Shown here: positions 43,930 through 53,543 of the stretch, piece by piece
How the letters are laid out: each line of letters starts with the position of its first letter
Numbering within the stretch: position 1 is the first letter of the stretch
Origin: DAIDKA01 sp035487155
Lineage (GTDB): Bacteria; Pseudomonadota; Gammaproteobacteria; Steroidobacterales; Steroidobacteraceae
Reading direction: 5' to 3'
Assembly (NCBI GenBank): GCA_035487155.1
Contig: DATHMK010000050.1
Coordinates: 1 to 64,000 of the forward strand
Length of the DNA: 64,000 nt
Notes under the pieces: generated by a model
Database searches by the model: none
Seen by the model: the letters and a program-made list of their open reading frames with translations, nothing else
What the model was told of the DNA's origin: nothing
Made by a program: the position numbers and the translations under genes

Positions 43930-44706
43930 CTAAGTGACGCGTCGTTTTGCCCCTTCTATTATGGTCAAGCCCCAGGGTTTGCCTTTCAAACATATTGCCA
44001 GCAGCCATGCGCAGGTGGCCAACGTCAGGTTCACAACCAGTTCCGACCATTGGTTCTGGGTCGGTGTGGCCCAAGCAGGCCGCGGCTGCGTGAAAAAGCT
44101 TGGCACCCAGACCAGCAGGCCGAACAGGCTCATCATGATCGCCTCGAGGGCGGCCGCCAGACGCGGCAGAATCCCGACGATCATGGCGATTCCTGCGGCA
44201 ATGTGCGCAATCCCGGTGAAGTAAGCGAGGCCCAAGCGGTCGGGCAGCCAGCCAGGCACCATGCCGGCGGTGTAGTCGGCGTAAATGAAGTGTGACCAGC
44301 CGTAGAAGACACAGGTGAGGCCGAAGAGAGCCTGCGCCACCCGCACCCCGCGGCCGTAGAGGATCCAGGCACTGAGCAGCGGCGTAAGTGCTTCGCAGAA
44401 CCCATACCAGGAGCCAATGTTGCGGGGCATCGAGAAAATCGGCAGCACGCACAGCAGCGTCCAGAGCGCCTGGTAGGCGCCAAACGTCAACAGGCTGGGC
44501 ATGGCCGTGCGCGGCAAGCAAAGACCGGCGCTGGTGGCCAGAATGAGTATCGCGGATCCGTAGACCCAGATTTCCCGTCCGTGAATCCAGGTAGGAAACC
44601 CCTGACCCATGGGGACGAAGTCGCCATAACTGAGAGTCAGTATGGCGATGCTCGCCGAGGCGATGGCGAACAGGGCTCGACCGATTACAACGCTGCGCGT
44701 GGGCAC
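43930..44706 (-). CDS. DoxX-like membrane protein
   Basis: A 258-residue membrane protein with about seven hydrophobic segments. The C-terminal half (GLTCVFYGWSHFIYADYTAGMVPGW, then LAYFTGIAHIAAGIAMI) resembles DoxX-like small quinone-related membrane proteins. The start is GTG at 44706, behind GGGAGAGG with 6-base spacing. The open frame continues upstream to 44913, but that part is hydrophilic, unrelated and lacks a start signal. It is divergent from the ankyrin gene. Its physiological role is unknown. Confidence 0.75.
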   Translation of the reverse strand: MPTRSVVIGRALFAIASASIAILTLSYGDFVPMGQGFPTWIHGREIWVYGSAILILATSAGLCLPRTAMPSLLTFGAYQALWTLLCVLPIFSMPRNIGSWYGFCEALTPLLSAWILYGRGVRVAQALFGLTCVFYGWSHFIYADYTAGMVPGWLPDRLGLAYFTGIAHIAAGIAMIVGILPRLAAALEAIMMSLFGLLVWVPSFFTQPRPAWATPTQNQWSELVVNLTLATCAWLLAICLKGKPWGLTIIEGAKRRVT

Positions 44707-44868
44707 TTGACCTCTCCCTGTCGTCTTGGCACAGTTGCCGACAGTGCGCTGCTTTGGCGCCTCCTGTCCGCGGCAAGGGATCATCCCACAAAGCTCGACC
44801 TGTACCAGAAGACCACCTTCTTTCAGCCTGATTGAGCGGACGACGGCACTGAAATGAAAGGAGGTTCC

Positions 44869-46563
44869 ATGGCCTTTGCACTGAAGCTGCCCGCCAAGCC
44901 GGATCTCGGCCACCTGAAAAAGCAGGCCAAGCAGCTGTTACGGGAGGTTCGGGCACAACAGGCCGAAGCGCTCCAGATCATCGTCGCCTTCCATCCCCGG
45001 CCGGCCGAGTTCGCAGGCCTGCGTGATGCCCAGCTGACCCTGGCACGCCGCTACGGCTTCAGCGACTGGGAGCAGTTATCCAACGAAGTGGAATTGCGAC
45101 TACTTCGCAGCGGTACCCTGGTGCAGCAGGCGCAGCGCTTCGTCGACCATGCCTGCCTGCGCTACGACGGTGACGATCAGGACTGGCGCTTTAGCCAGGC
45201 CTCCGAGTGGCTGCGCCAGGTTCCGCAACTGGTGCGCCGCGATTTCTACTGCGCGCTGGTGGCGGCCGATCTGGAAGCCGTTCGCGACTTCCTGCGCCGC
45301 GACCCGACGCTGGCAAGGCGTGATGGAGGTCCGCGCAATTGGCCAGCGCTGATGTACCTCACCTACAGCCGCGTCGACCAGAACCCGCAACAAGTGATCG
45401 CCGTGGCTACATTGTTGCTGCAATCCGGGGCCTCCCCCGATTCGCATACCGAACATCCCCCCGGATTCACCGCAATTACCGGGGCCATCGGTGAAGGTGA
45501 ACGCGGTCCGATCAACTGCCCTGCGCACCCGCGGGGGTTGGAGCTGGTGAAACTGCTGCTCGATGCCGGCGCCAATGCCAATCAAAGCCAGGCTCTGTAC
45601 AACACCATGCTCGGCGCGAACCTGGACAAGTGGCTGCCGGTCTTCGTCGAATACGGGCTCAAGGCCAGCGATAAGTGCAATTGGAGCACGGATGACGATG
45701 AGCCGATCTTCGATTTCCTGCTGTCGCAGGTGGTGGTACAGGGCAAGCTGGACCTGGTTCGCTATCTTCTTGAGCATGGCGCCAATGCCAATGCCGTGAG
45801 TCGCTACAACCATCGGCCGGCTCACGCCATCGCGCAGCTCACGGGGCGGACCGAGATTGCGGAACTGCTCGAGAAGCACGGCGCCAAAACCGAGCCATTG
45901 AGCGTCGAGGACCGCTTCCGCATCGCCTGCGTTCAGCATGATTTCGATGCGGCCGACACTCTGCTGCGAGAACATCCGCAGCTGCTGCGCGGCGGTGAAT
46001 TGTTCGGCCACTGTGCCATGGTTGATGTCGAGACTTGCCTGTGGCTGATGCGGCAGGGCTACGACATCAACACCCGCGACCACAGCGGCCAGACCGTGCT
46101 GCACCGGTACTCGCTGTGGAACAGGCCGGAGGCCGTGTCAACGCTGCTGCAGCATGGCGCCGACCCTGACGTAACGGAATTCAACTGGCAGGCGACGCCT
46201 CTCGGGATGGCCTTGCATCATCATCACTGGGCCGTTGTCGAGGTACTGTTGCCGATCTCGAACAGTCTTTTTGATGTCTGCCGCATGGCGGACACCGAAC
46301 GTGCGAAAGTCCTGCTCGCCCGCGACCCGTCACTGACGCAGCGGCGCACCTCATTGGGCAATACGCCGCTGCATCTCATCAGCCAGGCCAAGCAGGATGA
46401 TCCGGACTTCGATGCCAGCGTGGCCACCATCCAGCTGCTGCTGACCTGCGGTGCCGATCCCAAGGCGCTCAACAATGAGGGTAAGACCCCCGCACAGTGG
46501 TATCGCCAGTTCGGCATGGACGAACTGGCGGACTACCTGGGGCAGCTCGGCGGCCCGGACTGA
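44869..46563 (+). CDS. Ankyrin-repeat protein
   Basis: A 564-residue soluble protein. Residues 1-75 form the short helical N-terminal domain seen in many bacterial ankyrin proteins (KPDLGHLKKQAKQLLREVRA and LTLARRYGFSDWEQL). The rest contains about ten ankyrin repeats (ATLLLQSGASPD, VKLLLDAGANANQ, VRYLLEHGANANA, IQLLLTCGADPKA). It mediates protein contacts; the partner is unknown. The ATG at 44869 follows AAAGGAGG, an ideal ribosome-binding site; an ATG 15 bases upstream overlaps that site. It converges on the S9 peptidase. Confidence 0.9.
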   Translation: MAFALKLPAKPDLGHLKKQAKQLLREVRAQQAEALQIIVAFHPRPAEFAGLRDAQLTLARRYGFSDWEQLSNEVELRLLRSGTLVQQAQRFVDHACLRYDGDDQDWRFSQASEWLRQVPQLVRRDFYCALVAADLEAVRDFLRRDPTLARRDGGPRNWPALMYLTYSRVDQNPQQVIAVATLLLQSGASPDSHTEHPPGFTAITGAIGEGERGPINCPAHPRGLELVKLLLDAGANANQSQALYNTMLGANLDKWLPVFVEYGLKASDKCNWSTDDDEPIFDFLLSQVVVQGKLDLVRYLLEHGANANAVSRYNHRPAHAIAQLTGRTEIAELLEKHGAKTEPLSVEDRFRIACVQHDFDAADTLLREHPQLLRGGELFGHCAMVDVETCLWLMRQGYDINTRDHSGQTVLHRYSLWNRPEAVSTLLQHGADPDVTEFNWQATPLGMALHHHHWAVVEVLLPISNSLFDVCRMADTERAKVLLARDPSLTQRRTSLGNTPLHLISQAKQDDPDFDASVATIQLLLTCGADPKALNNEGKTPAQWYRQFGMDELADYLGQLGGPD

Positions 46564-46564
46564 T

Positions 46565-48520
46565 TCAATCCGGCGGATTATGGGCGCGCAGGAAGGCGTT
46601 GGTCGCCTCCAGCATCTGCAGACGGGTCTCGCCGCGTGACAGCCAGTGGTCCTCCTGGTTCAAAGTTACGAACTCAACATCCTTCTGGTTTTTCTTCAGC
46701 GCGTCGAACATGATCTGGCTCTGCTCGTAGGGCACGACGGTGTCGTCGCGCCCATGTATGAATAGAACGGGCACCTTGACCGCATCGAGATGCTTGATGG
46801 GCGAGATGGCATCCAGCGCCGGATCCAGCGCACCGGAGACACCCCAGTACCGGCCCCAGTAGCGGCTCGCGCCCCGGTTGTCGGCGCCGCCCCTGCCCTC
46901 CCAGTTCAGCATCCGCGCCAGATCGGAGATTCCCGCAACCGAGACGGCGCAGCGGTACACACCCGGATCGATGGTTACGCCGGCAAGCGCCGCGTAACCG
47001 CCATAACTGCCGCCCACGATGCACACGCGCGCGGGGTCCGCTATGCCTTCCTTGGCGAGATAGCGGACACCATCGGAGAGGTCGGTCTGCATCTTGCGGC
47101 CCCACTGGCCGTAGCCGGCCTCAAGGAAAGACTCGGTGACCGTCGAGCCGCGATAGTTCGGCTGCAGCACTGCGTAGCCCTGTTCGGCGAGCGCCTGGGA
47201 CCACCAGTCGAATTCGGCTGTATCCCGGGCTTCGGGGCCGCCATGAGGCAGAACGATCAGCGGCAGGTTTTTCGGTGTCCGGTCACGGGGCAGAGTCAGA
47301 TAGGCGGGGATCTTCAGGCCATCCGCGGCGGCATAGGTCACGCGCCGCACTTCCAGCGGGTTGTCGATACCTGCGTAAACCTTGCCGATCGGGACGGCCG
47401 CCGCCTTCTCCAGATCGATGAGCTCATAGCGGTAGCCGTGCTTCGGACCCTCTATGCGCACCAGGACCTTGGAATGATCGCTCGATGCCGAAACGTACCT
47501 CACGCTGTCGCCATCGAATGCATTGAGAACCGCCTTCCAGCGCCCCTCCACTGCAGGGTCGAAGAATACAAACTCCGGGGTGTCGACCAGGCTCTCACCA
47601 CCTACCATCAGGTCCGTCACCGGGTCATGCATGGAATAGTCGAACACCTTGTCGTCGGACAGCGCCGCAAATTTGCCGTCGTTCATCGACAGCAGCTTCC
47701 AGGAACGATCGCCATTCTCGACGGACTCGACCAGCAAGGTGTCTGCGGTAGGGCCGAATCCGAGAATCTCGGGAACATCCAACCCGGCATGCCCGGCCAC
47801 TGCCTCATGAGAGTAGCCGCCGTGATAGATCCTGATGGACCAGCGCTGCGTCTCCCGGTCGTAGTCCTCCTCGGCCGCCAACTGGCCCTGAGCGTCCACC
47901 AGCCATGAGGCGTCGTTGTCGTCATCGGACCTGAAGATGGTGGTCTTATGCGTGTCGAGATCGCAGCGGAACAATGCGACGCCATTGCTCAGATGCACAC
48001 CCTTCATGAACAGCACGGTGTGGCCGTCGATATGTCGCACCATCACCCTGCCGAAGATGAGATTCAGCACATGATCACCGGTGTCCATCTCCAGCAACTT
48101 GCCGGGCAATGTGCGCACCTCATTGGCCGAGATGCTGTAGACCCTGAGCATTGACCGCTCGTCTCTGAAACCATACCTCGAGTCGGTTATGGAGGTGGTG
48201 AGCATCAGATTGTCGTCATCAGCCCAAGTAAGGTCCCGCAGCTTTTCGCTTCCGACCTTGACCCAACGGATCATCTTGCGATCCGCCACCGTTGCCACGA
48301 CCACGATGCGCTGATCAGCTTCGGTGCGCACGTACGCAACCTTGCTACCATCGGGCGAAAGAGCCACGTCCTCGACGCTGGGCAGGCCTCCGTAGACCGT
48401 TAGCGGGACGGCATTGCCTGCGTTCGCTACGCACGTGCCGCAAAACGCGAGCAGCGCACCAACTATCAGGCTTGCACCGCAGTGCCGCACACATCCTGTG
48501 TGCGTAAGATGGGTTCGCAT
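46565..48520 (-). CDS. Exported S9 family prolyl oligopeptidase-type peptidase
   Basis: A 651-residue protein with an N-terminal signal region (about 15-34), a seven-bladed propeller domain (35-400) and a C-terminal alpha/beta-hydrolase domain. The triad is visible: Ser505 in GGSYGGYAAL, Asp in IHGRDDTVVP and His in NQEDHWLSRG. Members cleave short peptides, dipeptidyl- or acylaminoacyl-peptidase-like. Periplasmic location is inferred from the signal. It is divergent from the NTF2-like gene, whose control region holds overlapping inverted repeats. Confidence 0.92.
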   Translation of the reverse strand: MRTHLTHTGCVRHCGASLIVGALLAFCGTCVANAGNAVPLTVYGGLPSVEDVALSPDGSKVAYVRTEADQRIVVVATVADRKMIRWVKVGSEKLRDLTWADDDNLMLTTSITDSRYGFRDERSMLRVYSISANEVRTLPGKLLEMDTGDHVLNLIFGRVMVRHIDGHTVLFMKGVHLSNGVALFRCDLDTHKTTIFRSDDDNDASWLVDAQGQLAAEEDYDRETQRWSIRIYHGGYSHEAVAGHAGLDVPEILGFGPTADTLLVESVENGDRSWKLLSMNDGKFAALSDDKVFDYSMHDPVTDLMVGGESLVDTPEFVFFDPAVEGRWKAVLNAFDGDSVRYVSASSDHSKVLVRIEGPKHGYRYELIDLEKAAAVPIGKVYAGIDNPLEVRRVTYAAADGLKIPAYLTLPRDRTPKNLPLIVLPHGGPEARDTAEFDWWSQALAEQGYAVLQPNYRGSTVTESFLEAGYGQWGRKMQTDLSDGVRYLAKEGIADPARVCIVGGSYGGYAALAGVTIDPGVYRCAVSVAGISDLARMLNWEGRGGADNRGASRYWGRYWGVSGALDPALDAISPIKHLDAVKVPVLFIHGRDDTVVPYEQSQIMFDALKKNQKDVEFVTLNQEDHWLSRGETRLQMLEATNAFLRAHNPPD

Positions 48521-48599
48521 TCCTTATTCCCCCCTGGAAATGCGCGACGGGCCTTTGTGGCCCTGTACAGGCGGAGTATTAAAGAGGAAAAGTGGCCGG

Positions 48600-48628
48600 A
48601 ATGGTAGCGCAACCATTGCGGCAATGGT
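48600..48628. promoter_or_regulatory. Overlapping inverted repeats upstream of the NTF2-like gene
   Basis: AATGGT (48600-48605) can pair with ACCATT (48612-48617), and ACCATTG (48612-48618) can pair with CAATGGT (48622-48628). The two hairpins share the middle arm and are mutually exclusive. They lie 39-67 bases before the ATG at 48667. They could be tandem operator half-sites or an RNA switch in the leader. Confidence 0.35.
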
Positions 48629-48666
48629 GCACAACAGCATCGTGTCAAATGCAGGGGTTCACGGCA

Positions 48667-49188
48667 ATGAAAAGCGTCCTCGCCATTCTCGCCCTCTGCA
48701 TTGCCGTATCCTCCGCGGTCCTGTCGCAGGAGAAAACGGATGCGACGATGATTAGCGGTCTGCCTCAGGCCTTTTGCGCGGCCTGGAATCGACACGATGG
48801 TCAGGCACTCGCACAGATCATGTCTCGGGACGTGGATTTTGTGGCTGTGGGCGCCTTGTGGCTGCACGGGCGCGCGGATTTCGAGAAATATCATGTCCGG
48901 CTCCTCAGCGGGCGCTTCCATGAGTCAACCCTGAGACCGCTGCAGACTGCGGTCAGATTTCTCAAGCCCGACATCGCAATCGTTCATTGGGGCTGGGCCA
49001 TTACCGGTGATCGGAACCCTGACGGAACCGCCCGGCAGCCGCGCTTTGGCATGTTCACCATGGTTACGGAAAAGATTGGCGGCCACTGGCTGGTGGTCGC
49101 TTCGCAGAACGATAACGCTCTGCCGTGGAGCGCGGCGGAGGGGCCAATGCCCAATCTTGCGATGCCCATTCCCGGACCTCACGAGTGA
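48667..49188 (+). CDS. Exported SgcJ/EcaC-type NTF2-like protein
   Basis: A 173-residue protein with a signal peptide (MKSVLAILALCIAVSSAVLSQ) and an NTF2-like alpha+beta fold of the SnoaL/DUF4440 type (QAFCAAWNRHDGQALAQIM, then VDFVAVGALWLHGRADFEKY and WLVVASQNDN). Members bind small hydrophobic molecules or act as isomerases or oxygenase-like enzymes; the specific role is unknown. The ATG at 48667 follows AGGGG; upstream in-frame ATGs lack a signal peptide. It is divergent from the S9 peptidase. Confidence 0.85.
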   Translation: MKSVLAILALCIAVSSAVLSQEKTDATMISGLPQAFCAAWNRHDGQALAQIMSRDVDFVAVGALWLHGRADFEKYHVRLLSGRFHESTLRPLQTAVRFLKPDIAIVHWGWAITGDRNPDGTARQPRFGMFTMVTEKIGGHWLVVASQNDNALPWSAAEGPMPNLAMPIPGPHE

Positions 49189-49271
49189 AAAGTCTTCGCG
49201 CTCGGAATTGGTTTTGGTGCAGTGCGGACCTGCTTGCGCCTGTGGTTTCGCACTGCTATTAGTGTCACTGC

Positions 49272-49298
49272 GCCGTCAGATAAAAATCTGATGACGGC
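49272..49298. other. Imperfect hairpin in the leader of the secreted hypothetical gene
   Basis: GCCGTCAGAT (from 49272) can pair with ATCTGA-tg-ACGGC (to 49298) around an AAAA loop with a small bulge. No T-tract follows. It lies between the NTF2-like stop codon and the next ATG and may be a weak terminator or leader structure. Confidence 0.3.
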
Positions 49299-49340
49299 CT
49301 TCCAAGAATCAATAATCTTCTGGTATCAAGGGGTAGGACA

Positions 49341-50075
49341 ATGCAGTTCCGCACGGTGTCAATCTGGATGCTCGGTGTGGCAGGAGCAGTCGCGGCGCTG
49401 CCGGGCTATGGGCGCGGTGTCATCATTGAAGGCAGCACCTGCACGGCTGCGTTGAAACCAACGGGCACGCTGTGGTTCGATCTCACCGGCACCGGAAGCA
49501 AGGGGAACCGGGCCAGGGCGGGACTGAATCTGCCCGTGTTGAGCTGCACCCCTGATAACGAAATTCAGGCCTTGTCCTACAAGACCGCAGGCAGCTTATT
49601 GTTCACATTGGTCGATCTATCGGTGGCGCAGGACACGGCGGCAGGATTCATCTTGGCCAATGAGCTTGCCGTCGGGCTCTCCGGGCTGAATCAGGGCCAG
49701 TCGAATGTCGACTCGACGTCGGCTGTTGCCGCCCAGGTAGCGGTACTCAAGCTCAACGGGACCTTCAAGGGCGACACCGAGATTATTTTCAGCTACGAAG
49801 TCAACCTGAACCTCTTCCCGGCTCCGGCGGGTCCGAGTTCGGTCTGCGACAATCTGTTCAAGCCTATCAAGCCATCTTTTACCTGGTTCGGCACGACCTA
49901 TGAGTTCATAGGGGGCGATGGGGTAAGCACACCGTGTGACGATGCTGCCACCAATGATTTCGTATTCGACTCCAACGGCAACCTGCTGGGATACCGGGCG
50001 GCCGCAGACGTTGCCAATGGCACTAGCGATACCACTTTGACCGCCGGTCTACCGCCCGGTTGGGTCATTCAGTAG
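49341..50075 (+). CDS. Secreted hypothetical protein
   Basis: A 244-residue protein with a signal peptide (about 1-24, MQFRTVSIWMLGVAGAVAA). The mature part is beta-rich with four or so Cys residues (GSTCTAALKPTGTLWFDL, PVLSCTPDNEI, SSVCDNLFKP, VSTPCDDAA), suggesting disulfides in the periplasm or outside the cell. No family is recognised. AAGGGGTAGGA precedes the ATG. Its last 27 bases overlap the 3' end of the convergent nSTAND gene. Confidence 0.7.
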   Translation: MQFRTVSIWMLGVAGAVAALPGYGRGVIIEGSTCTAALKPTGTLWFDLTGTGSKGNRARAGLNLPVLSCTPDNEIQALSYKTAGSLLFTLVDLSVAQDTAAGFILANELAVGLSGLNQGQSNVDSTSAVAAQVAVLKLNGTFKGDTEIIFSYEVNLNLFPAPAGPSSVCDNLFKPIKPSFTWFGTTYEFIGGDGVSTPCDDAATNDFVFDSNGNLLGYRAAADVANGTSDTTLTAGLPPGWVIQ

Positions 50076-53000
50076 GACTGCGGAACGCTGGTCCAGCCGC
50101 AGAACGAAAAAACTCTGCGGGCCGTATCGCCTCACCAGCACCTCACGTGCCCGCGCAAACATTGCGCGGGCATCGTCGCGGTGATTCTGCGATGCCAGCA
50201 GGCCGGCATTGACTGAATCCCACACCGCATAGCGCCACTGCGCATTGGGATCGGTGAGCGGATAGCGCTGCGCCAGGAGCCGTCGTGCCTCATCCAGCGA
50301 GGTAGCGGCATTTTCGATGTCATGGGTGCTCAGCGCCAGATCGGCCGCATTGAGAACCACCTGATCCAGCACCGGATGATTGCGCGGACGCGCAATCTGC
50401 AGCGCCCTGTCTATGTCAATGCGGGCACGTGTGATGTCGCCCTGGTACAGATAGGCCATCCCCAGGCTGTTGAGCGGCAGCACCAGGTACTCATGCGTCG
50501 GACCCCACAGCTTCTCGCCCATCCGCGCGGCCTGTTCCAGAAGTGAGATCGCGTTGGGCACCTCACCCGCCATCAGTGAGGATCGACCCAGGTTATTCAG
50601 CAGCGTCGCGACTTCCGGATGCTCGACTCCAAAGACCTCCCGATACACCGGCAGTGCCAGCTGCCACTCGGCGGCGGCCTGCCCGTAACGACCCTCCTGG
50701 TAGAGCAGCGCCGCGAGATTATTCATGGAAAGGGCCGTGTACATGTGACGTGCGCCGAAGTACTGCTGATTGATCGCCAGCGCCTCACGCGTCGGTGCTT
50801 CGGCCTGCGCCAGTTTGCCCTCGGCCGCCAGGGCCTGCGCCAGGGTATCAAGTGTCCTGGACAGGGTTTCGGAACCCGCAGTTCCCCGCTTGCGATCCTC
50901 GATGAGCGCGGACTCGCACAGACTCTCGGCCTCCGGGTACTGCTTGAGCTGGGCCAGCACATCGGCCATATCATCGCGCGCCTCTGAAATGAGCACGCTG
51001 GAGGGCGCAAGCTCCTTCTGGCCAATGTCGAGCGCGCGCTGCAAGAAGTTCCTCGCGGACTCCAGCTCGTCGGCTTCATCAAGCAGGAATCCCGAGGCGA
51101 TCAGGGTGCGCACCTGTGATTCCCCTGGAACGCTGACGGCGTCCTGGTCGGCTCGGGCCCGGGCGAGCAACGGCTTGGCGGGTTCGTACAGTCCCAGTCC
51201 GGTATAGGCCTCGCCCATGGCGGTCAGCAGGTCGGCCCGCACCTGCGGTTCGCTCTGCAGGCCCCGCCCGATGTCACGTGCTCCGCGGTCGAGAACCTCG
51301 CGCACGGTCACCGAATTTCCCCGATTCTCACCCGGATCCGCCAGCTTGAACAATGACACCATGAATCGCGAGGTGCGATCCGCAGTGGTCGCCTCGGCCA
51401 CGGCCCGGTTGCGTTGTTTGACGGCGATCACGGCTTCCACAATGGAAACCACGCTCAGCATGCAGATGCTCGCGGCGATGGCTGTCCTCAGGCGCTGATT
51501 GCGGCGCGCACGGCCCCGCGACCGCCGCGCATATTCGGCCGCAACTCCTGCCGGCACCAGCCCCTCGCGCTCCAGCTGCTCGAGCGTCACAATTTTGTCC
51601 GGCGCCGTCCCCAGCCAACCGTCCGAACGGCCGTGAGCTTCCCATGCACGAGCATCGCGTTGCAGCTCATCTCTGAGCCGCAGCAGCGTCGACTCCTGCG
51701 TCAGCCAAGTCGCGACCCGCGGCCAGGATTGCAGCAGCGCCTCATGTGCCAGGCATACGACAGGCTTATTGCCATGCCGATCGGTGACGGCCAGACGCGC
51801 GGCCACCAGGCGCTCGATCAACCCACGCTCGGGCGAGCCGGCGGCAAACACTTCCAGGTCCGCGTAGCGTCGTGTGGCCGACCCGTCCTCGCTGACGCTG
51901 GTCAGCTCACGCATCACTCGTCGAAATAAGGAGTCATCGCCCCCGGGGGCATTGACCAGGCCCTCGGCGACCTCGACCAGCGAGCCGCGCAGGCCACCCT
52001 CGCGGCCCGCGGGCCTGTAGGTCTCCCATAGGAGCGTCCTGCCTTCGCGATGGTCATACAGCTGTTGCAGCGCATATTGCAGCAGCGGCAGCGACTCCGG
52101 ATTGTCGCTGGCCTCGCGCAGGATCTCGCGGTCGAGTGATACGCCGTCGCGTTCCTCGAATTGCAGCCCCGCGGCCATCGCCGGCTCGCGGATCATGTCC
52201 GAGAGCTCATCGCCTCTTGGGGTCAGCAGGGTGTAGGGCGGACTGCGTCGTAGAAGTTCCATGATCGCCGGGTAAGCTTCCAGGCGGTGCACGAAATCGC
52301 TGCGTAGGGTCGCCACGACCCACACCGTGTCCAGCCCCGACAAGGCCGCGATCGCCCCGAATAGCGTCGCCGCCTGGGCAGCGATGGAGGGCAGCGTGAA
52401 AATCTCTTCCAGCTGGTCGACATAGATGAGCAGACGCGCCTGCTGCGGCGGGATCTTCTGGCTGGCAGCCTGCGCCGCCAGGTAAGTTTCGATTCTTGCC
52501 GCGGCCGCGGCCGGGTCTGCGCGCAGTGCCTGGGCAAGCTGCGGTACGGTCAGGCCGAATCCGGCTGCACCGCTAAGCGCGGTGCTGATCCTTGCGGCCA
52601 GGGCTCCCAGCATGCCCGCCTCCGCGGCCGCGCTGTCGACGTCGGACGGGCGCAGGTGCACGGTGTACCAGGCGGCGATCCCAGCCACCGGCAAATCAGC
52701 GAGAAAGGGCAGCAGCCCCGCCAGGATCAGCGAGGTCTTGCCATTGCCGCTCATGCCAACGGTGAGCAGCAGCCGCGCACGCTCAGACGGGCTGCGTTTT
52801 TCAAGTTCGGGGTCGTGCAGGCGCCGAATCAGTTCGCCGACCGCCTGGGAGCGACCAAAAAACACATCCTGGTGCTCGGCTTCGAAGCACTGCAGGCCGC
52901 GGAACGGCGAACCTTGAGTCCAGCGCGGGCGCAGCTCGTGTTCACCCTCCTTCTCGAGCTCACGCACGATCCACTTGCGCGCATGTTCGGTCAGCTGCCG

Positions 53001-53543
53001 TTCAAAGTCAGCGCCGTCCGCGAAGCCGTGGTGAGCAACGATCGCCGCGCCCTGGTTGTCGTAGAAGGCGGTACGGCAAAACTCCGTGAGCCGCCGGAAC
53101 TGCTGCAGGCGCTCCTCGGCGTCCGCGCTAGCCATGTCCAGGTGCGGGGCGGCGCGCTTTCGATAGATCAGCAGATTCGGGCGCCCGAACTTCTCATAGG
53201 CGGACAGCGCATCGTGGACCTCGAACTCGGTGCCGGTAGGCGCCGGACGGTCCGGGCCGGAGGCGAACTGCCCCGGCAGCCGCATTCCCAGCCGCGACCA
53301 TAGGATGCTGATGACCAGGTCGCACTGCGACGGCAAGGGAATCTGGGCTTGGAACGATGCATGGGCGAACAGGGGCTCGTGTTCCCACAGGATGGTCCTC
53401 AGCGCCAGGACATCGTCAAACTCGCTGGCCAGCCGCCGGAATACTCGACCCGCCAGGGCCCGCTCCTCGGCCACATCCCCGGGTGATGAAATGAAGACGC
53501 TGCGTTGTAGTTTTTCTTTCACGTCGAATCCACCCGATATCAC
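50049..53543 (-). CDS. DUF4062-nSTAND1 NTPase-TM-TPR protein
   Basis: A 1164-residue protein of the STAND class. Residues 13-125 are a DUF4062 domain (VFISSPGDVAEER, LVISILWSRLG), related in fold to TIR. An nSTAND1-type P-loop NTPase follows: Walker A GMSGNGKT at 263-270 (Lys269) and Walker B LLIYVDQLEE at 371-380 (Asp376). A winged-helix-like region ends near 640. One transmembrane helix (about 688-708) precedes a C-terminal array of kinesin-light-chain-type TPRs (760-1110, for example MNNLAALLYQEGRYGQA). Such proteins oligomerise on sensing a trigger and activate the N-terminal domain. The start is GTG at 53543 (GTGA overlap with lysE-like); GTG at 53522 is an alternative. A conflict or immunity role is inferred. 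Confidence 0.88.
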   Translation of the reverse strand: MISGGFDVKEKLQRSVFISSPGDVAEERALAGRVFRRLASEFDDVLALRTILWEHEPLFAHASFQAQIPLPSQCDLVISILWSRLGMRLPGQFASGPDRPAPTGTEFEVHDALSAYEKFGRPNLLIYRKRAAPHLDMASADAEERLQQFRRLTEFCRTAFYDNQGAAIVAHHGFADGADFERQLTEHARKWIVRELEKEGEHELRPRWTQGSPFRGLQCFEAEHQDVFFGRSQAVGELIRRLHDPELEKRSPSERARLLLTVGMSGNGKTSLILAGLLPFLADLPVAGIAAWYTVHLRPSDVDSAAAEAGMLGALAARISTALSGAAGFGLTVPQLAQALRADPAAAAARIETYLAAQAASQKIPPQQARLLIYVDQLEEIFTLPSIAAQAATLFGAIAALSGLDTVWVVATLRSDFVHRLEAYPAIMELLRRSPPYTLLTPRGDELSDMIREPAMAAGLQFEERDGVSLDREILREASDNPESLPLLQYALQQLYDHREGRTLLWETYRPAGREGGLRGSLVEVAEGLVNAPGGDDSLFRRVMRELTSVSEDGSATRRYADLEVFAAGSPERGLIERLVAARLAVTDRHGNKPVVCLAHEALLQSWPRVATWLTQESTLLRLRDELQRDARAWEAHGRSDGWLGTAPDKIVTLEQLEREGLVPAGVAAEYARRSRGRARRNQRLRTAIAASICMLSVVSIVEAVIAVKQRNRAVAEATTADRTSRFMVSLFKLADPGENRGNSVTVREVLDRGARDIGRGLQSEPQVRADLLTAMGEAYTGLGLYEPAKPLLARARADQDAVSVPGESQVRTLIASGFLLDEADELESARNFLQRALDIGQKELAPSSVLISEARDDMADVLAQLKQYPEAESLCESALIEDRKRGTAGSETLSRTLDTLAQALAAEGKLAQAEAPTREALAINQQYFGARHMYTALSMNNLAALLYQEGRYGQAAAEWQLALPVYREVFGVEHPEVATLLNNLGRSSLMAGEVPNAISLLEQAARMGEKLWGPTHEYLVLPLNSLGMAYLYQGDITRARIDIDRALQIARPRNHPVLDQVVLNAADLALSTHDIENAATSLDEARRLLAQRYPLTDPNAQWRYAVWDSVNAGLLASQNHRDDARAMFARAREVLVRRYGPQSFFVLRLDQRSAVLLNDPTGR

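Noticed and set aside
43918..43940. CGTCAC/GTGACG inverted repeat around the DoxX-like stop codon
   Set aside because: The half-sites are in the reverse order for a CRP-type site, arms are only 6 bp, and no T-tract follows for a terminator.
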